The translations under genes were made by a program, and so were the position numbers. Below the pieces are notes generated by a model, which saw nothing but the letters and a program-made list of their open reading frames with translations, searched no databases and was not told the DNA's origin. Shown piece by piece: positions 44,187 to 51,141 of a stretch of 64,000 bases of DNA; positions within the stretch are counted from its first letter, which is position 1, and the number at the start of each line of letters is the position of its first letter. The stretch is from Hymenobacter crusticola. GTDB taxonomy: Bacteria; Bacteroidota; Bacteroidia; Cytophagales; Hymenobacteraceae. The DNA lies in assembly GCF_002154225.1 (NCBI RefSeq), contig NZ_MTSE01000013.1, forward strand, positions 1 through 64,000. The letters run 5' to 3'.

Positions 44187-44243
44187 TCAACCCATCGGCA
44201 GAGGAATTCGAATGACCACGACTGAAATGAACTGCTGAAACAT
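44187..44243 (-). CDS. ilv leader peptide 2 (18 aa)
   Basis: A short ATG-to-TGA frame encoding MFQQFISVVVIRIPLPMG. Seven of 18 residues are Ile, Val or Leu, with SVVVIRI in a row. It sits just before a rho-independent terminator. Ribosome pausing at the Val/Ile codons would leave the antiterminator strand (from Met17 onward) free; normal translation to the stop would cover it. It has no promoter of its own that I can see, so it is probably read through attenuator 1. No strong ribosome-binding site is present, as is common in this phylum. Confidence 0.65.
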   Translation of the reverse strand: MFQQFISVVVIRIPLPMG

Positions 44244-44280
44244 GGTAAGTGAGAAGCTAAAAGGGAAACGCTTGGACAAC

Positions 44281-44307
44281 AAAAAAGCCACCTCGGGCGG
44301 AGATGGC
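44281..44307 (-). terminator. Rho-independent terminator of ilv attenuator 1
   Basis: On the minus-strand transcript GCCATCTC (44307 to 44300) pairs with GAGGTGGC (44294 to 44287) with one G-U pair and is followed by UUUUUU. Its 5' arm CCATCTCC (44306 to 44299) is also perfectly complementary to GGAGATGG (44352 to 44345) inside the leader peptide. Confidence 0.8.
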
Positions 44308-44336
44308 TGCTAGCTACTTGGGGGTACGTACACCGG

Positions 44337-44417
44337 TCAGCAAACCATCTCCAGGCCCAGTGGAATCACCATCAGGTTGGTAATAATAGTTGCGACGATG
44401 ACGGCTTGCTTTTTCAT
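44337..44417 (-). CDS. ilv leader peptide 1 (26 aa)
   Basis: An ATG-to-TGA frame starting MKKQAVIVATIITNL and ending LGLEMVC. Eleven of 26 residues are Val, Ile or Leu. Codons 22-25 (CTG GAG ATG GTT) contain GGAGATGG, complementary to the terminator's 5' arm. A ribosome stalled at the earlier Ile/Val codons would let this strand pair and prevent termination; a ribosome reaching the stop codon would mask it. The AUG is only about four or five bases after the predicted transcription start, so translation would be nearly leaderless. Clear, classical attenuation logic. Confidence 0.8.
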   Translation of the reverse strand: MKKQAVIVATIITNLMVIPLGLEMVC

Positions 44418-44427
44418 ACGATGCTGG

Positions 44428-44456
44428 CAAACATACTAACTTTTTTGAAAGCACAA
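44428..44456 (-). promoter_or_regulatory. Bacteroidota-type promoter of the ilv operon
   Basis: On the minus strand TTGTG (44456 to 44452) and TATGTTTG (44435 to 44428, exact TAnnTTTG) have normal spacing. Transcription should begin near 44421, close to the leader peptide 1 AUG at 44417. Confidence 0.75.
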
Positions 44457-44512
44457 GAATTTTTTGATAATTTTTCTTTGAGCTTACCTGCTCATTATGA
44501 ACCCGCTACGCT

Positions 44513-44627
44513 GAACGATGTAGAGACGCGACACTTCGCGTCTCCCCGTTGAACCATTGAAAATGATGACCTAGGTAAACAACATCAGCAACACCGAGAC
44601 GCGAAGTGTCGCGTCTCTACATCGTTC
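44513..44627. repeat. Perfect 32-bp inverted repeat of the GTAGAGACGCG family
   Basis: GAACGATGTAGAGACGCGA... (44513-44544) is the exact complement of 44596-44627, with a 51-base spacer holding CCCCGTTGAACC. It is the best copy of the family also seen at 36808 and 27570. Confidence 0.65.
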
Positions 44628-44694
44628 CATTAGGTGCCATCCTGCCCGAACATCTCCTATATTTAGCCGCACTGACTTTCGCTTTTTCCGTTGC

Positions 44695-45300
44695 ATGCAG
44701 GCTTTATTACCTATTCTATTTGCGTTCGTAGTCGGCATGGGCCACGCCTTCGAGCCCGATCATTTGCTAGCCGTAAGCCAGCTCGTCGCTAAGCGCGACA
44801 CTATGCTACTGGCGGTGAAAGACGGCCTGTACTGGGGCCTAGGTCACACCACCACGCTGGTGATTTTTGGGGGCATTATCATGCTGGGCAAAGTCACCTT
44901 TCTGCAAAGCGGCTATTTTGAAGCAGCGGTAGGACTGCTCTTGATTACGATGGGCATTGGGCGCCTCACCAATAAAGCCAACTTCAACCTAGGTCAGCAG
45001 GTGAAGTACCAGCACAGCTTCGCCTACGCCATTGGCTTGCTGCACGGGCTAGCTGGTAGCGGCGCCTTGGTACTGTTGGTAATGAGTGAGTTGCGCGACC
45101 CGCTGCAAAGCCTAACCTATATCTTGGTGTTTGGCCTAGGTTCGATTGTGGGTATGTTTGGCGCGGCGGCCCTCATGAATATTCCCTTCACGCCCCGCAT
45201 GCGCATCAGCCGGGTGCTCACCAGCACCGTCATCGTCATTTCCTCCCTGCTGAGCATCGGTTACGGCAGTTGGATGGTCTATGCGAATGTCAAGTTTTGA
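44695..45300 (+). CDS. NiCoT/UreH-like nickel transporter
   Basis: A 201-residue membrane protein with six hydrophobic segments. The H(x4)DH motif GHAFEPDHLLAVS near residue 17 is the metal-recognition signature of nickel/cobalt transporters of the NicO/UreH/HupE superfamily. A second histidine motif GLGHTTTLVIFGG follows. Immediately upstream of urease genes, it most likely imports Ni2+ for urease. No partner ATPase is seen. It has an independent upstream region. Confidence 0.85.
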   Translation: MQALLPILFAFVVGMGHAFEPDHLLAVSQLVAKRDTMLLAVKDGLYWGLGHTTTLVIFGGIIMLGKVTFLQSGYFEAAVGLLLITMGIGRLTNKANFNLGQQVKYQHSFAYAIGLLHGLAGSGALVLLVMSELRDPLQSLTYILVFGLGSIVGMFGAAALMNIPFTPRMRISRVLTSTVIVISSLLSIGYGSWMVYANVKF

Positions 45301-45317
45301 ATACTCGTAAAGAACGT

Positions 45318-45452
45318 GTCATGCTGAGCCTGGCGAAGCATCTCTACGGCAATGGTATATTATATCCTGCTAGTAAAGAAAGCATCTCACGCGCAATGGT
45401 CGAACACTAGCACAACGAAGCGGCAGAGATGCTTCGACAGGCTCAGCATGAC
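45318..45452. repeat. REPIN-like palindromic element, copy C
   Basis: The longest copy (135 bases). The inner part contains an extra GCATCTCAC-type fragment, suggesting nesting or local duplication. It lies between the nickel transporter and ureAB. Confidence 0.7.
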
Positions 45453-45519
45453 GACCTAGGTAATTGATTTTAACGGTTCAATCCTTATCATTAAACGCTA
45501 ATCCTTAAATAGCTCTCAC

Positions 45520-46248
45520 ATGCACCTCTCGCCCAAAGACCTCGACAAACTCGTGCTGCACCAAGCCGGCTTCGTGGCCCAGAAGCGCTATGCCCGTGGC
45601 TTGCGGCTCAACTATCCCGAAGCCGTAGCCCTGCTCGCGACGCAGCTGCTAGAGTTCATCCGCGACGGGGAACGGGTGGCAGTGCTCATGGATAAAGGCA
45701 AGAAGATCCTAGGTCGGCAGGATGTACTGGAGGGCGTGGCCGATATGCTGGTGGAAGTGCAGGTGGAAGGCACCTTCCCTGACGGCACCAAGCTCGTGAC
45801 CGTGCACCACCCAATCTGCCGCGAAGAAGGCTCGCCCGAGCTAGCTCTCTATGGCTCGGGGCTTACCAAAAAGCCGCAAACCCCTTCCCCCGACAACTTC
45901 ATCAACGCCGCCCCCGGCGAGTACCTGCTCGCTGCCGACGATATCATCCTGAACGAAGGCCGGGCCACCGTGGAGCTAGAAGTCGTCAACATGGGCGACC
46001 GGCCAGTGCAAGTCGGTTCGCACTATCCCTTCTTCGAAACGAACCTAGCCCTGCAATTCGACCGCGAAAAGGCGTATGGCTTCCGGCTCAATATTCCGGC
46101 GGGCACGGCCGTGCGCTTCGAGCCCGGCGAACGAAAGCGCGTGACGCTGGTGGCGCTAGCTGGGGAAAGGATTGTGTATGGAGGGAATGGGTTGATTGAT
46201 GGGAAGTTAGATGAGGAGAATAAGCAACAGGCCCTTAGCAAGTTGTAG
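45520..46248 (+). CDS. ureAB: Urease gamma/beta fusion subunit
   Basis: A 242-residue protein. Residues 1-100 match the gamma subunit (MHLSPKDLDKLVLHQAGFVAQKRYARG, LNYPEAVALL), and residues 130-230 the beta subunit (GEYLLAADDIILNEGR, VVNMGDRPVQVGSHYPFFETN). Fused UreA/UreB also occurs in Helicobacter urease. It combines with UreC to hydrolyse urea to ammonia and carbamate. It is separated from ureC by two unknown genes and 1.2 kb, breaking the normal operon. Confidence 0.94.
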   Translation: MHLSPKDLDKLVLHQAGFVAQKRYARGLRLNYPEAVALLATQLLEFIRDGERVAVLMDKGKKILGRQDVLEGVADMLVEVQVEGTFPDGTKLVTVHHPICREEGSPELALYGSGLTKKPQTPSPDNFINAAPGEYLLAADDIILNEGRATVELEVVNMGDRPVQVGSHYPFFETNLALQFDREKAYGFRLNIPAGTAVRFEPGERKRVTLVALAGERIVYGGNGLIDGKLDEENKQQALSKL

Positions 46249-46269
46249 TCGCCATACTGCTATCTAACC

Positions 46270-46821
46270 ATGAATGCATACTTCGTCCTTTGGCCAAATG
46301 ACTGGTGCAAACGACTGCTACAAGCCGGGGACAATGGGCCCTTGCAAGTCCTCTATGGCGGTCCTCACACTTCCGTTCCGTCCCTCGGTAAAGTTGCGGC
46401 AGATGACTTGATTTATCCCGTAATGGTGAAAGAAGGCCAATTATACATCCTCGGATGCCTACAAGTGACGCATATCACTGAAGCAGAGGCTTATTTACAA
46501 GTGCACAACATCAACACGGTGGATACTATGTGGGACACATCTGCACCGAAGCTGCTTAAGCAGCAGCCGATGCTTGGACATCAAGTTCCTCGCACCTGCG
46601 TTGACCATGCTGCTACCGGCAGCGGCACCCGTATCCGGTTTGACTGCAATCTTTCAGCAGAAACTGTGAGCCAGCTTCGACTTGGTCCTAAAATCGGGCA
46701 AGAAAAAGCTCTTGCTATTGGTACCGACGGTAAAATATCCGCTATACCTCTACAAGGCCACTACCGACGTCTGAGTGCCGATTCTGCAAAGCTTATTGCA
46801 GACTTAATGCAAAATTTTTAA
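46270..46821 (+). CDS. Hypothetical protein interrupting the urease operon (183 aa)
   Basis: I do not recognise this protein with confidence. It begins YFVLWPNDWCKRLLQ, then has AADDLIYPVMVKEGQLYILGCLQVTHI, a pattern vaguely like PUA/ASCH-type ligand domains (a polar D, then Y-P and a G-x-x-V strand). No signal peptide or membrane segment is present. It lies 21 bases after ureAB, so it is probably cotranscribed, and its GC content is lower than ureAB. It might be cargo in a mobile insertion or a nucleic-acid-binding protein. The function is open. Confidence 0.6.
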   Translation: MNAYFVLWPNDWCKRLLQAGDNGPLQVLYGGPHTSVPSLGKVAADDLIYPVMVKEGQLYILGCLQVTHITEAEAYLQVHNINTVDTMWDTSAPKLLKQQPMLGHQVPRTCVDHAATGSGTRIRFDCNLSAETVSQLRLGPKIGQEKALAIGTDGKISAIPLQGHYRRLSADSAKLIADLMQNF

Positions 46822-46835
46822 TAAGCTCACACGTC

Positions 46836-46862
46836 GCACCGGTACTTAGCACCGGTACTTAA
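46836..46862 (+). repeat. Tandem 13-base repeat CACCGGTACTTA
   Basis: CACCGGTACTTAG is followed immediately by CACCGGTACTTAA, upstream of the second intruding gene. Short and unexplained; possibly a scar of the insertion. Confidence 0.4.
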
Positions 46863-46882
46863 TTATTATAAGCTTCAACATC

Positions 46883-46905
46883 GACCGGCGCACTTATGCC
46901 GATAT
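46883..46905 (+). pseudogene. Diverged copy of the ureC 5' end
   Basis: Bases 46883-46905 match ureC 47490-47512 at 21 of 23 positions, in a frame reading DRRTYADI against DRRAYADM of ureC. It is a tiny duplicated remnant before the second intruding gene, suggesting that this gene entered the operon with duplication of the ureC start. Confidence 0.6.
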
Positions 46906-46918
46906 ACAAAGCTCGACG

Positions 46919-47434
46919 TTGATGAACAGAATAGTTATCTTAATCTTTTTAGTCTTCGCAATCGGTAGCAATAGCGGTTGCGATAGACTTAGAAATCGCA
47001 AACACCGGCTAACACAGCGTGTACGCCAATTCGTTTTCAATAAAAAGGACAGAATATTCCCAGGCTTTGATGCTACACAAGCTGATACAGAGAGTAACCG
47101 TCGGCGCTTTAGAGATTTCTTAGGAATTACTCCAACACCTGACGTTAAAAATATTTACTGTGCTTCTGATCGGCTAGGCATTGATGCTTCTTTCACTTTT
47201 ACATTTGAATGCAGTCCATCCACCCACCAAGCTATAATTCAGCAGCTACAATTGCAGCCCGACACTGCTATTGTAGCATTTAGCTCGGGTGGTTTCTCAA
47301 CTAATTATGCCTGGTGGGACAAGAAGCTAACAGAGCAGGTTAAACCTTATAGCAGAAGCCAAGGTGCTCTACGCTGGTATTTATGGCGTGATGAAAAACG
47401 CAACAAAGATTATTTTTTGACTTTCGACTTCTGA
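46919..47434 (+). CDS. Hypothetical lipoprotein interrupting the urease operon (171 aa)
   Basis: A signal peptide with lipobox SNSGC (about residue 20) starts MMNRIVILIFLVFAIG. A basic segment (RLRNRKHRLTQRVRQFVFNKK) and a mixed domain follow (GITPTPDVKNIYCASDRLG, ending in aromatic residues). It does not match a family I know. The gene is AT-richer than ureAB and ureC. It is bounded on the left by a diverged ureC 5' end and on the right by ureC itself, consistent with an insertion. The ATG at 46919 fits the lipoprotein signal. Confidence 0.65.
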   Translation: MMNRIVILIFLVFAIGSNSGCDRLRNRKHRLTQRVRQFVFNKKDRIFPGFDATQADTESNRRRFRDFLGITPTPDVKNIYCASDRLGIDASFTFTFECSPSTHQAIIQQLQLQPDTAIVAFSSGGFSTNYAWWDKKLTEQVKPYSRSQGALRWYLWRDEKRNKDYFLTFDF

Positions 47435-47474
47435 CTTTCCTCATAGCAGGTCTAATACCGAAACTAAATAGCCT

Positions 47475-49190
47475 ATGTCTCTCCCCCTTGACCGGCGCGC
47501 TTACGCCGATATGTACGGCCCCACGGTGGGCGACAAAGTGCGCCTCGGCGACACCGACCTGATCGTGGAAGTCGAAAAAGACTACTGCATCTACGGGGAG
47601 GAGTGCAAGTTTGGGGGTGGCAAAACCCTGCGCGACGGCATGGGCCAGGCGGCCGGGGTATCGCAGGCCGATGCGCTGGATATGCTCATCACGAATGCGT
47701 TGGTAATTGACTACACTGGTATTTACAAAGCCGATATTGGCATCAAAAACGGCCGTATCAGCGGGATTGGGAAAGGCGGTAACCCACACATTATGCCCGG
47801 CGTGACGCCCGGCATGGTGGTGGGCGTGACGACCGAAGTGGTAGCCGGCGAAGGCCAGATCCTGACGGCCGGCGGCATCGACTGCCACATCCACTTCATT
47901 AGTCCGCAGCAGATCAACGAGGCCCTAGCTTCCGGCGTCACGACGATGGTGGGCGGCGGCACTGGGCCGGCGGCGGGCACCACAGCCACCACGTGCACGC
48001 CGGGGGCGTTCTACATCGAGATGATGATGAAGGCCACGGAAGCCTACCCGCTGAACTTTGGTTTCCTGGGCAAAGGCAACTCCTCGAAGCCCGAAGGCCT
48101 AATTGAGCAGGTAGAAGCCGGCGCTCTAGGGTTCAAGTTGCACGAAGACTGGGGCACCACGCCCGCGGCCATCGACCAGTGCCTCACCATCGCCGACCAG
48201 TACGACGTGCAGGTGTGCATCCACACCGACACGTTGAACGAAAGCGGTTTCGTGGAAACGTCTACCGCCGCGTTCAAAGGTCGCACGATTCACGCCTACC
48301 ATACCGAAGGCGCGGGCGGCGGCCACGCCCCCGACATTATCAAAATCTGCGGGGAGCCGAACGTTATTCCATCGTCCACGAACCCGACGCGGCCCTTCAC
48401 GGTGAACACCATCGACGAGCACCTCGACATGCTCATGGTGTGTCACCACCTCGACAACAACATCCCCGAAGACGTGGCCTTCGCCGAAAGTCGCATCCGG
48501 GGCGAGACGATTGCCGCCGAAGATATTCTGCACGACCTAGGTGCTCTCAGCATCATTTCCTCCGATTCGCAGGCCATGGGCCGCGTTGGCGAAGTGCTGA
48601 CGCGCACTTGGCAGACGGCCCACAAAATGCGCCAGCAGCGCGGCCTGCTCCCCGAAGACGCCCACGGCCAAGCCGACAACTTCCGGGTGAAACGCTACGT
48701 GGCGAAGTATACCATCAACCCGGCCCGCGCCCACGGTTTCGCCGACGAAATCGGCTCCGTAGAGCTAGGTAAGCTAGCCGATTTGGTGCTGTGGAAACCG
48801 CATTTTTTCGGCTCGCGCCCCGAGATGATTATCAAGGGCGGCATCATCGTGCAGTCGCAAATGGGCGACGCCAACGCCTCCATCCCGACGCCCCAACCGT
48901 ACTTCTCGCGGCCCATGTTCGGCTCGTTCGGGCCAGCTATTGGCAAGACCTCGATGATCTTTGTGTCGCAGGCATCGGTGGCACACGTGCAGCAGCACTA
49001 CGGCTTGCAGAAGCAGGTGGTAGGGGTAAAAAACTGCCGTAGCGTGTCGAAGAAGGATATGGCCTTGAATGACTATTTGCCCAACATTCAAGTCGACCCA
49101 GAAACCTACAAAGTAACCGTCGACGGCGTGCACCTAACCTGCGAGCCGGCCACCAAGCTGCCGCTCGGGCAGCTGTATAATCTGTTTTAA
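47475..49190 (+). CDS. ureC: Urease alpha subunit (catalytic)
   Basis: The 571-residue amidohydrolase-fold catalytic subunit. Nickel ligands include HIH at residues 138-140, the carbamylated Lys221 in LGFKLHEDWG, later histidines in CIHTDTLNESG and IHAYHTEGAGGGH, and the active-site flap MVCHHLDNNIPEDVAFAESRIR with the conserved cysteine. It ends normally. With UreAB it forms the apoenzyme that UreD/F/G activate with nickel. A REPIN-like element lies directly after the stop. Confidence 0.97.
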   Translation: MSLPLDRRAYADMYGPTVGDKVRLGDTDLIVEVEKDYCIYGEECKFGGGKTLRDGMGQAAGVSQADALDMLITNALVIDYTGIYKADIGIKNGRISGIGKGGNPHIMPGVTPGMVVGVTTEVVAGEGQILTAGGIDCHIHFISPQQINEALASGVTTMVGGGTGPAAGTTATTCTPGAFYIEMMMKATEAYPLNFGFLGKGNSSKPEGLIEQVEAGALGFKLHEDWGTTPAAIDQCLTIADQYDVQVCIHTDTLNESGFVETSTAAFKGRTIHAYHTEGAGGGHAPDIIKICGEPNVIPSSTNPTRPFTVNTIDEHLDMLMVCHHLDNNIPEDVAFAESRIRGETIAAEDILHDLGALSIISSDSQAMGRVGEVLTRTWQTAHKMRQQRGLLPEDAHGQADNFRVKRYVAKYTINPARAHGFADEIGSVELGKLADLVLWKPHFFGSRPEMIIKGGIIVQSQMGDANASIPTPQPYFSRPMFGSFGPAIGKTSMIFVSQASVAHVQQHYGLQKQVVGVKNCRSVSKKDMALNDYLPNIQVDPETYKVTVDGVHLTCEPATKLPLGQLYNLF

Positions 49191-49200
49191 ACAGTTGGCC

Positions 49201-49293
49201 GTCATGCTGAGCTTGTCGAAGCATCTCTACCGCACTACTAACTCCTAACGTGAGGACGAAGCGAGAGAGATGCTTCGGCAAGCTCAGCATGAC
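49201..49293. repeat. REPIN-like palindromic element, copy D
   Basis: The ends GTCATGCTGAGCTTGTCGAA and inverse; 93 bases, between ureC and ureF. Confidence 0.7.
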
Positions 49294-49313
49294 AACGATT
49301 CTGAAACCCGTTC

Positions 49314-49994
49314 ATGACTCAATTTGCCCGCCTCTTACACCTCGTTGACTCGGCCATTCCGACGGGTTCGTTCGCGTATTCGTACGGGCTGGAGAGTAGC
49401 ATTACTTTTGGCCTGCTCAAGACGCCGTTTGGGCTGCGCAACTACCTGTACTCCTACCTACAACAGGTAGCCAGCATGGAACTGCCGTTCATCAACTCCT
49501 GTGGCAAGCTAGCCTCAACCGGCCCAGGCCCCGAGTTGCGCGACATTGTGGAAGCGTACGACGCCATGCTGCTCGTGCCGACCATCCACCGGGCGAGCCT
49601 GGTGCAAGGCAAGAATTGGCTGAAGCTGCTCGAATCGTTTTACCCGGCGGCCCGAATGCAAGACCTAGGTGCCTGGTTTGCGGCCGAGGAGCTGCCGCTG
49701 CATTTTACGCTGGTGTTTGCCCTGGCGCTCACCCGCGCCGGCTTTGCCGTGGCTGATCTACAAACGATGTACTTGCATATGGCCCTGCGCGACCAGCTCA
49801 GCGCAGCCATCCGCCTGGGGTTTGTCGGGCCGATGGCGGGGCACCAGTTGCAGCACGATTTCTACGCTATTTTTGAAGAGTTGCTGGCCAGCCACGCCGC
49901 GAAGGAATATCAAGAAGCTTCGCGTTCGGCTTTTTTGCTGGACACGGCGCAGGTTTTCCACGAAGACATTTACTCCAAGCTCTTTCAAAACTAA
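49314..49994 (+). CDS. ureF: Urease accessory protein UreF
   Basis: A 226-residue UreF with the typical opening LLHLVDSAIPTGSFAYSYGLES and downstream FGLRNYLYSYLQQV. UreF joins UreD and UreG on apo-urease, acting as the activation checkpoint. It lies 124 bases after ureC with a REPIN between, and is followed by ureG across a 153-base gap. The ureE gene expected in many clusters is not here. Confidence 0.92.
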   Translation: MTQFARLLHLVDSAIPTGSFAYSYGLESSITFGLLKTPFGLRNYLYSYLQQVASMELPFINSCGKLASTGPGPELRDIVEAYDAMLLVPTIHRASLVQGKNWLKLLESFYPAARMQDLGAWFAAEELPLHFTLVFALALTRAGFAVADLQTMYLHMALRDQLSAAIRLGFVGPMAGHQLQHDFYAIFEELLASHAAKEYQEASRSAFLLDTAQVFHEDIYSKLFQN

Positions 49995-50147
49995 CGCCTA
50001 GTGTATCCTGGCGCGTTAGCGAGGATTTCCCAGGAAACCGCAGAAGAGGCGTAGAAGGCGCAATGTTCTACTAAGTACCTAGGGGTTGCCCAATAGAACA
50101 CGAGCCTAATTCAACATTCAAAACTCAACACTCAAAAATTCAAATCG

Positions 50148-50900
50148 ATGGCTTTTGTTGACAAGCTAGCGTTGCTCCTGCACGGCCACTCCCACGAAGT
50201 CCTAGAGTCGCCCGGCGACTACAACCAGCGCGAAACGCGCCGGCTTCCCTCCTACCGCAACTTTCGCAAGCGGGCTTTCACCGTGGGCATCGGCGGGCCG
50301 GTGGGCACGGGCAAGACAGCTTTGCTCAAAGCATTATGCGAACGGCTGCGGAATGACTACGAGCTAGGGGTTGTCACCAACGACATCTTTACTCGCGAAG
50401 ACGCCGAGTTTTTAATTCGAAACAGCGCCCTGAGTGAAGACCGCATCGTGGGTGTGGAGACGGGCGGCTGCCCGCACGCAGCCATTCGCGAAGATATTTC
50501 TTTGAATATGGATGCGCTGGAAGGCTTGATGCAGCGGTTCAATTATAGAATTGATTTCCTATTTGTGGAAAGTGGCGGCGACAACCTCGCGGCCCACTTT
50601 AGCCGCGAGTTGGTCGACTACTCTATCTACGTCATCGATGTGTCGGGTGGCGACAAGGTACCACGCAAGGGCGGACCCGGCATCACGCAATCTGATTTAC
50701 TGGTTATCAATAAAATAGACCTAGCTGAGATGGTTCACGCCGACCTAGGTGTGATGGAACGAGACTCAAAAAAGATGCGTGGTGATGGGCCTTTTGTATT
50801 CGCACGTGCCCTGCACGGCTTCAATCTTGACGTCATTATCGACCATATCAAAGCGGCGAAAGAGCTGGCTTTGCAATCAGTACGTGAAGACCGGCGGTAG
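50148..50900 (+). CDS. ureG: Urease accessory GTPase UreG
   Basis: A 250-residue SIMIBI-class GTPase: P-loop GIGGPVGTGKTALL (residues 47-60), a switch-type segment VGVETGGCPHAAIREDIS, with the CPH nickel motif, and DLLVINKIDLAEMV. The N-terminus has a modest histidine cluster (LLHGHSHEV) not found in all UreG proteins, which might help bind nickel given that no UreE is seen. It supplies GTP-dependent nickel delivery. Confidence 0.95.
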   Translation: MAFVDKLALLLHGHSHEVLESPGDYNQRETRRLPSYRNFRKRAFTVGIGGPVGTGKTALLKALCERLRNDYELGVVTNDIFTREDAEFLIRNSALSEDRIVGVETGGCPHAAIREDISLNMDALEGLMQRFNYRIDFLFVESGGDNLAAHFSRELVDYSIYVIDVSGGDKVPRKGGPGITQSDLLVINKIDLAEMVHADLGVMERDSKKMRGDGPFVFARALHGFNLDVIIDHIKAAKELALQSVREDRR

Positions 50901-50927
50901 GTAATCCGAATTACTTGTCCCAAAACG

Positions 50928-50945
50928 GGCCATAAAAGTGGCCCT
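50928..50945 (+). terminator. Weak hairpin after ureG
   Basis: GGGCCA/TGGCCC with a 6-base loop, then TATTAAGGGCCC. Possible terminator with no long T run. Confidence 0.4.
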
Positions 50946-51141
50946 ATTAAGGGCCCTGGTAGAATTATTTTAGGCCAAAAAAATATACACCTGCCACTAT
51001 ACTAGGCACTTACCTCTTCCATACAAGTATAGCAGGCCCGAAGTTTGTGAGCTACAAGTCCTGAAATGGCGGCATGGTATACGAGCTTAGCTGTTTAAAG
51101 GTTTTCACCTTTTAATAACAAATCTGCACTATATACTGCAT

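Larger units (their letters stand above)
43702..44694. other. Long leader and divergent region upstream of ilvD and the NiCoT gene
   Basis: The 993 bases hold a REPIN-like element (43999-44093), a terminator (44123-44161) and short leader CDS (44187-44243), a second terminator (44281-44307) and leader CDS (44337-44417), a promoter (44428-44456), and a 32-bp inverted repeat (44513-44627). The 43702-43998 part is AT-rich, with no gene I can support. Confidence 0.75.

Noticed and set aside
45318..45452. Repeat region considered as a CRISPR or riboswitch
   Set aside because: Sequence ends match three other REPIN-like copies, with no spacer array and no ligand-type aptamer features.
48126..48533. 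Opposite-strand ORFs within ureC (several over 100 codons)
   Set aside because: High-GC coding DNA produces long anti-sense frames; ureC motifs are complete and no anti-sense motif is seen.
50357..50542. Possible ureE hidden near ureG
   Set aside because: No UreE-like His-rich tail or fold is visible in any frame near ureF/ureG; the minus frame is a shadow.
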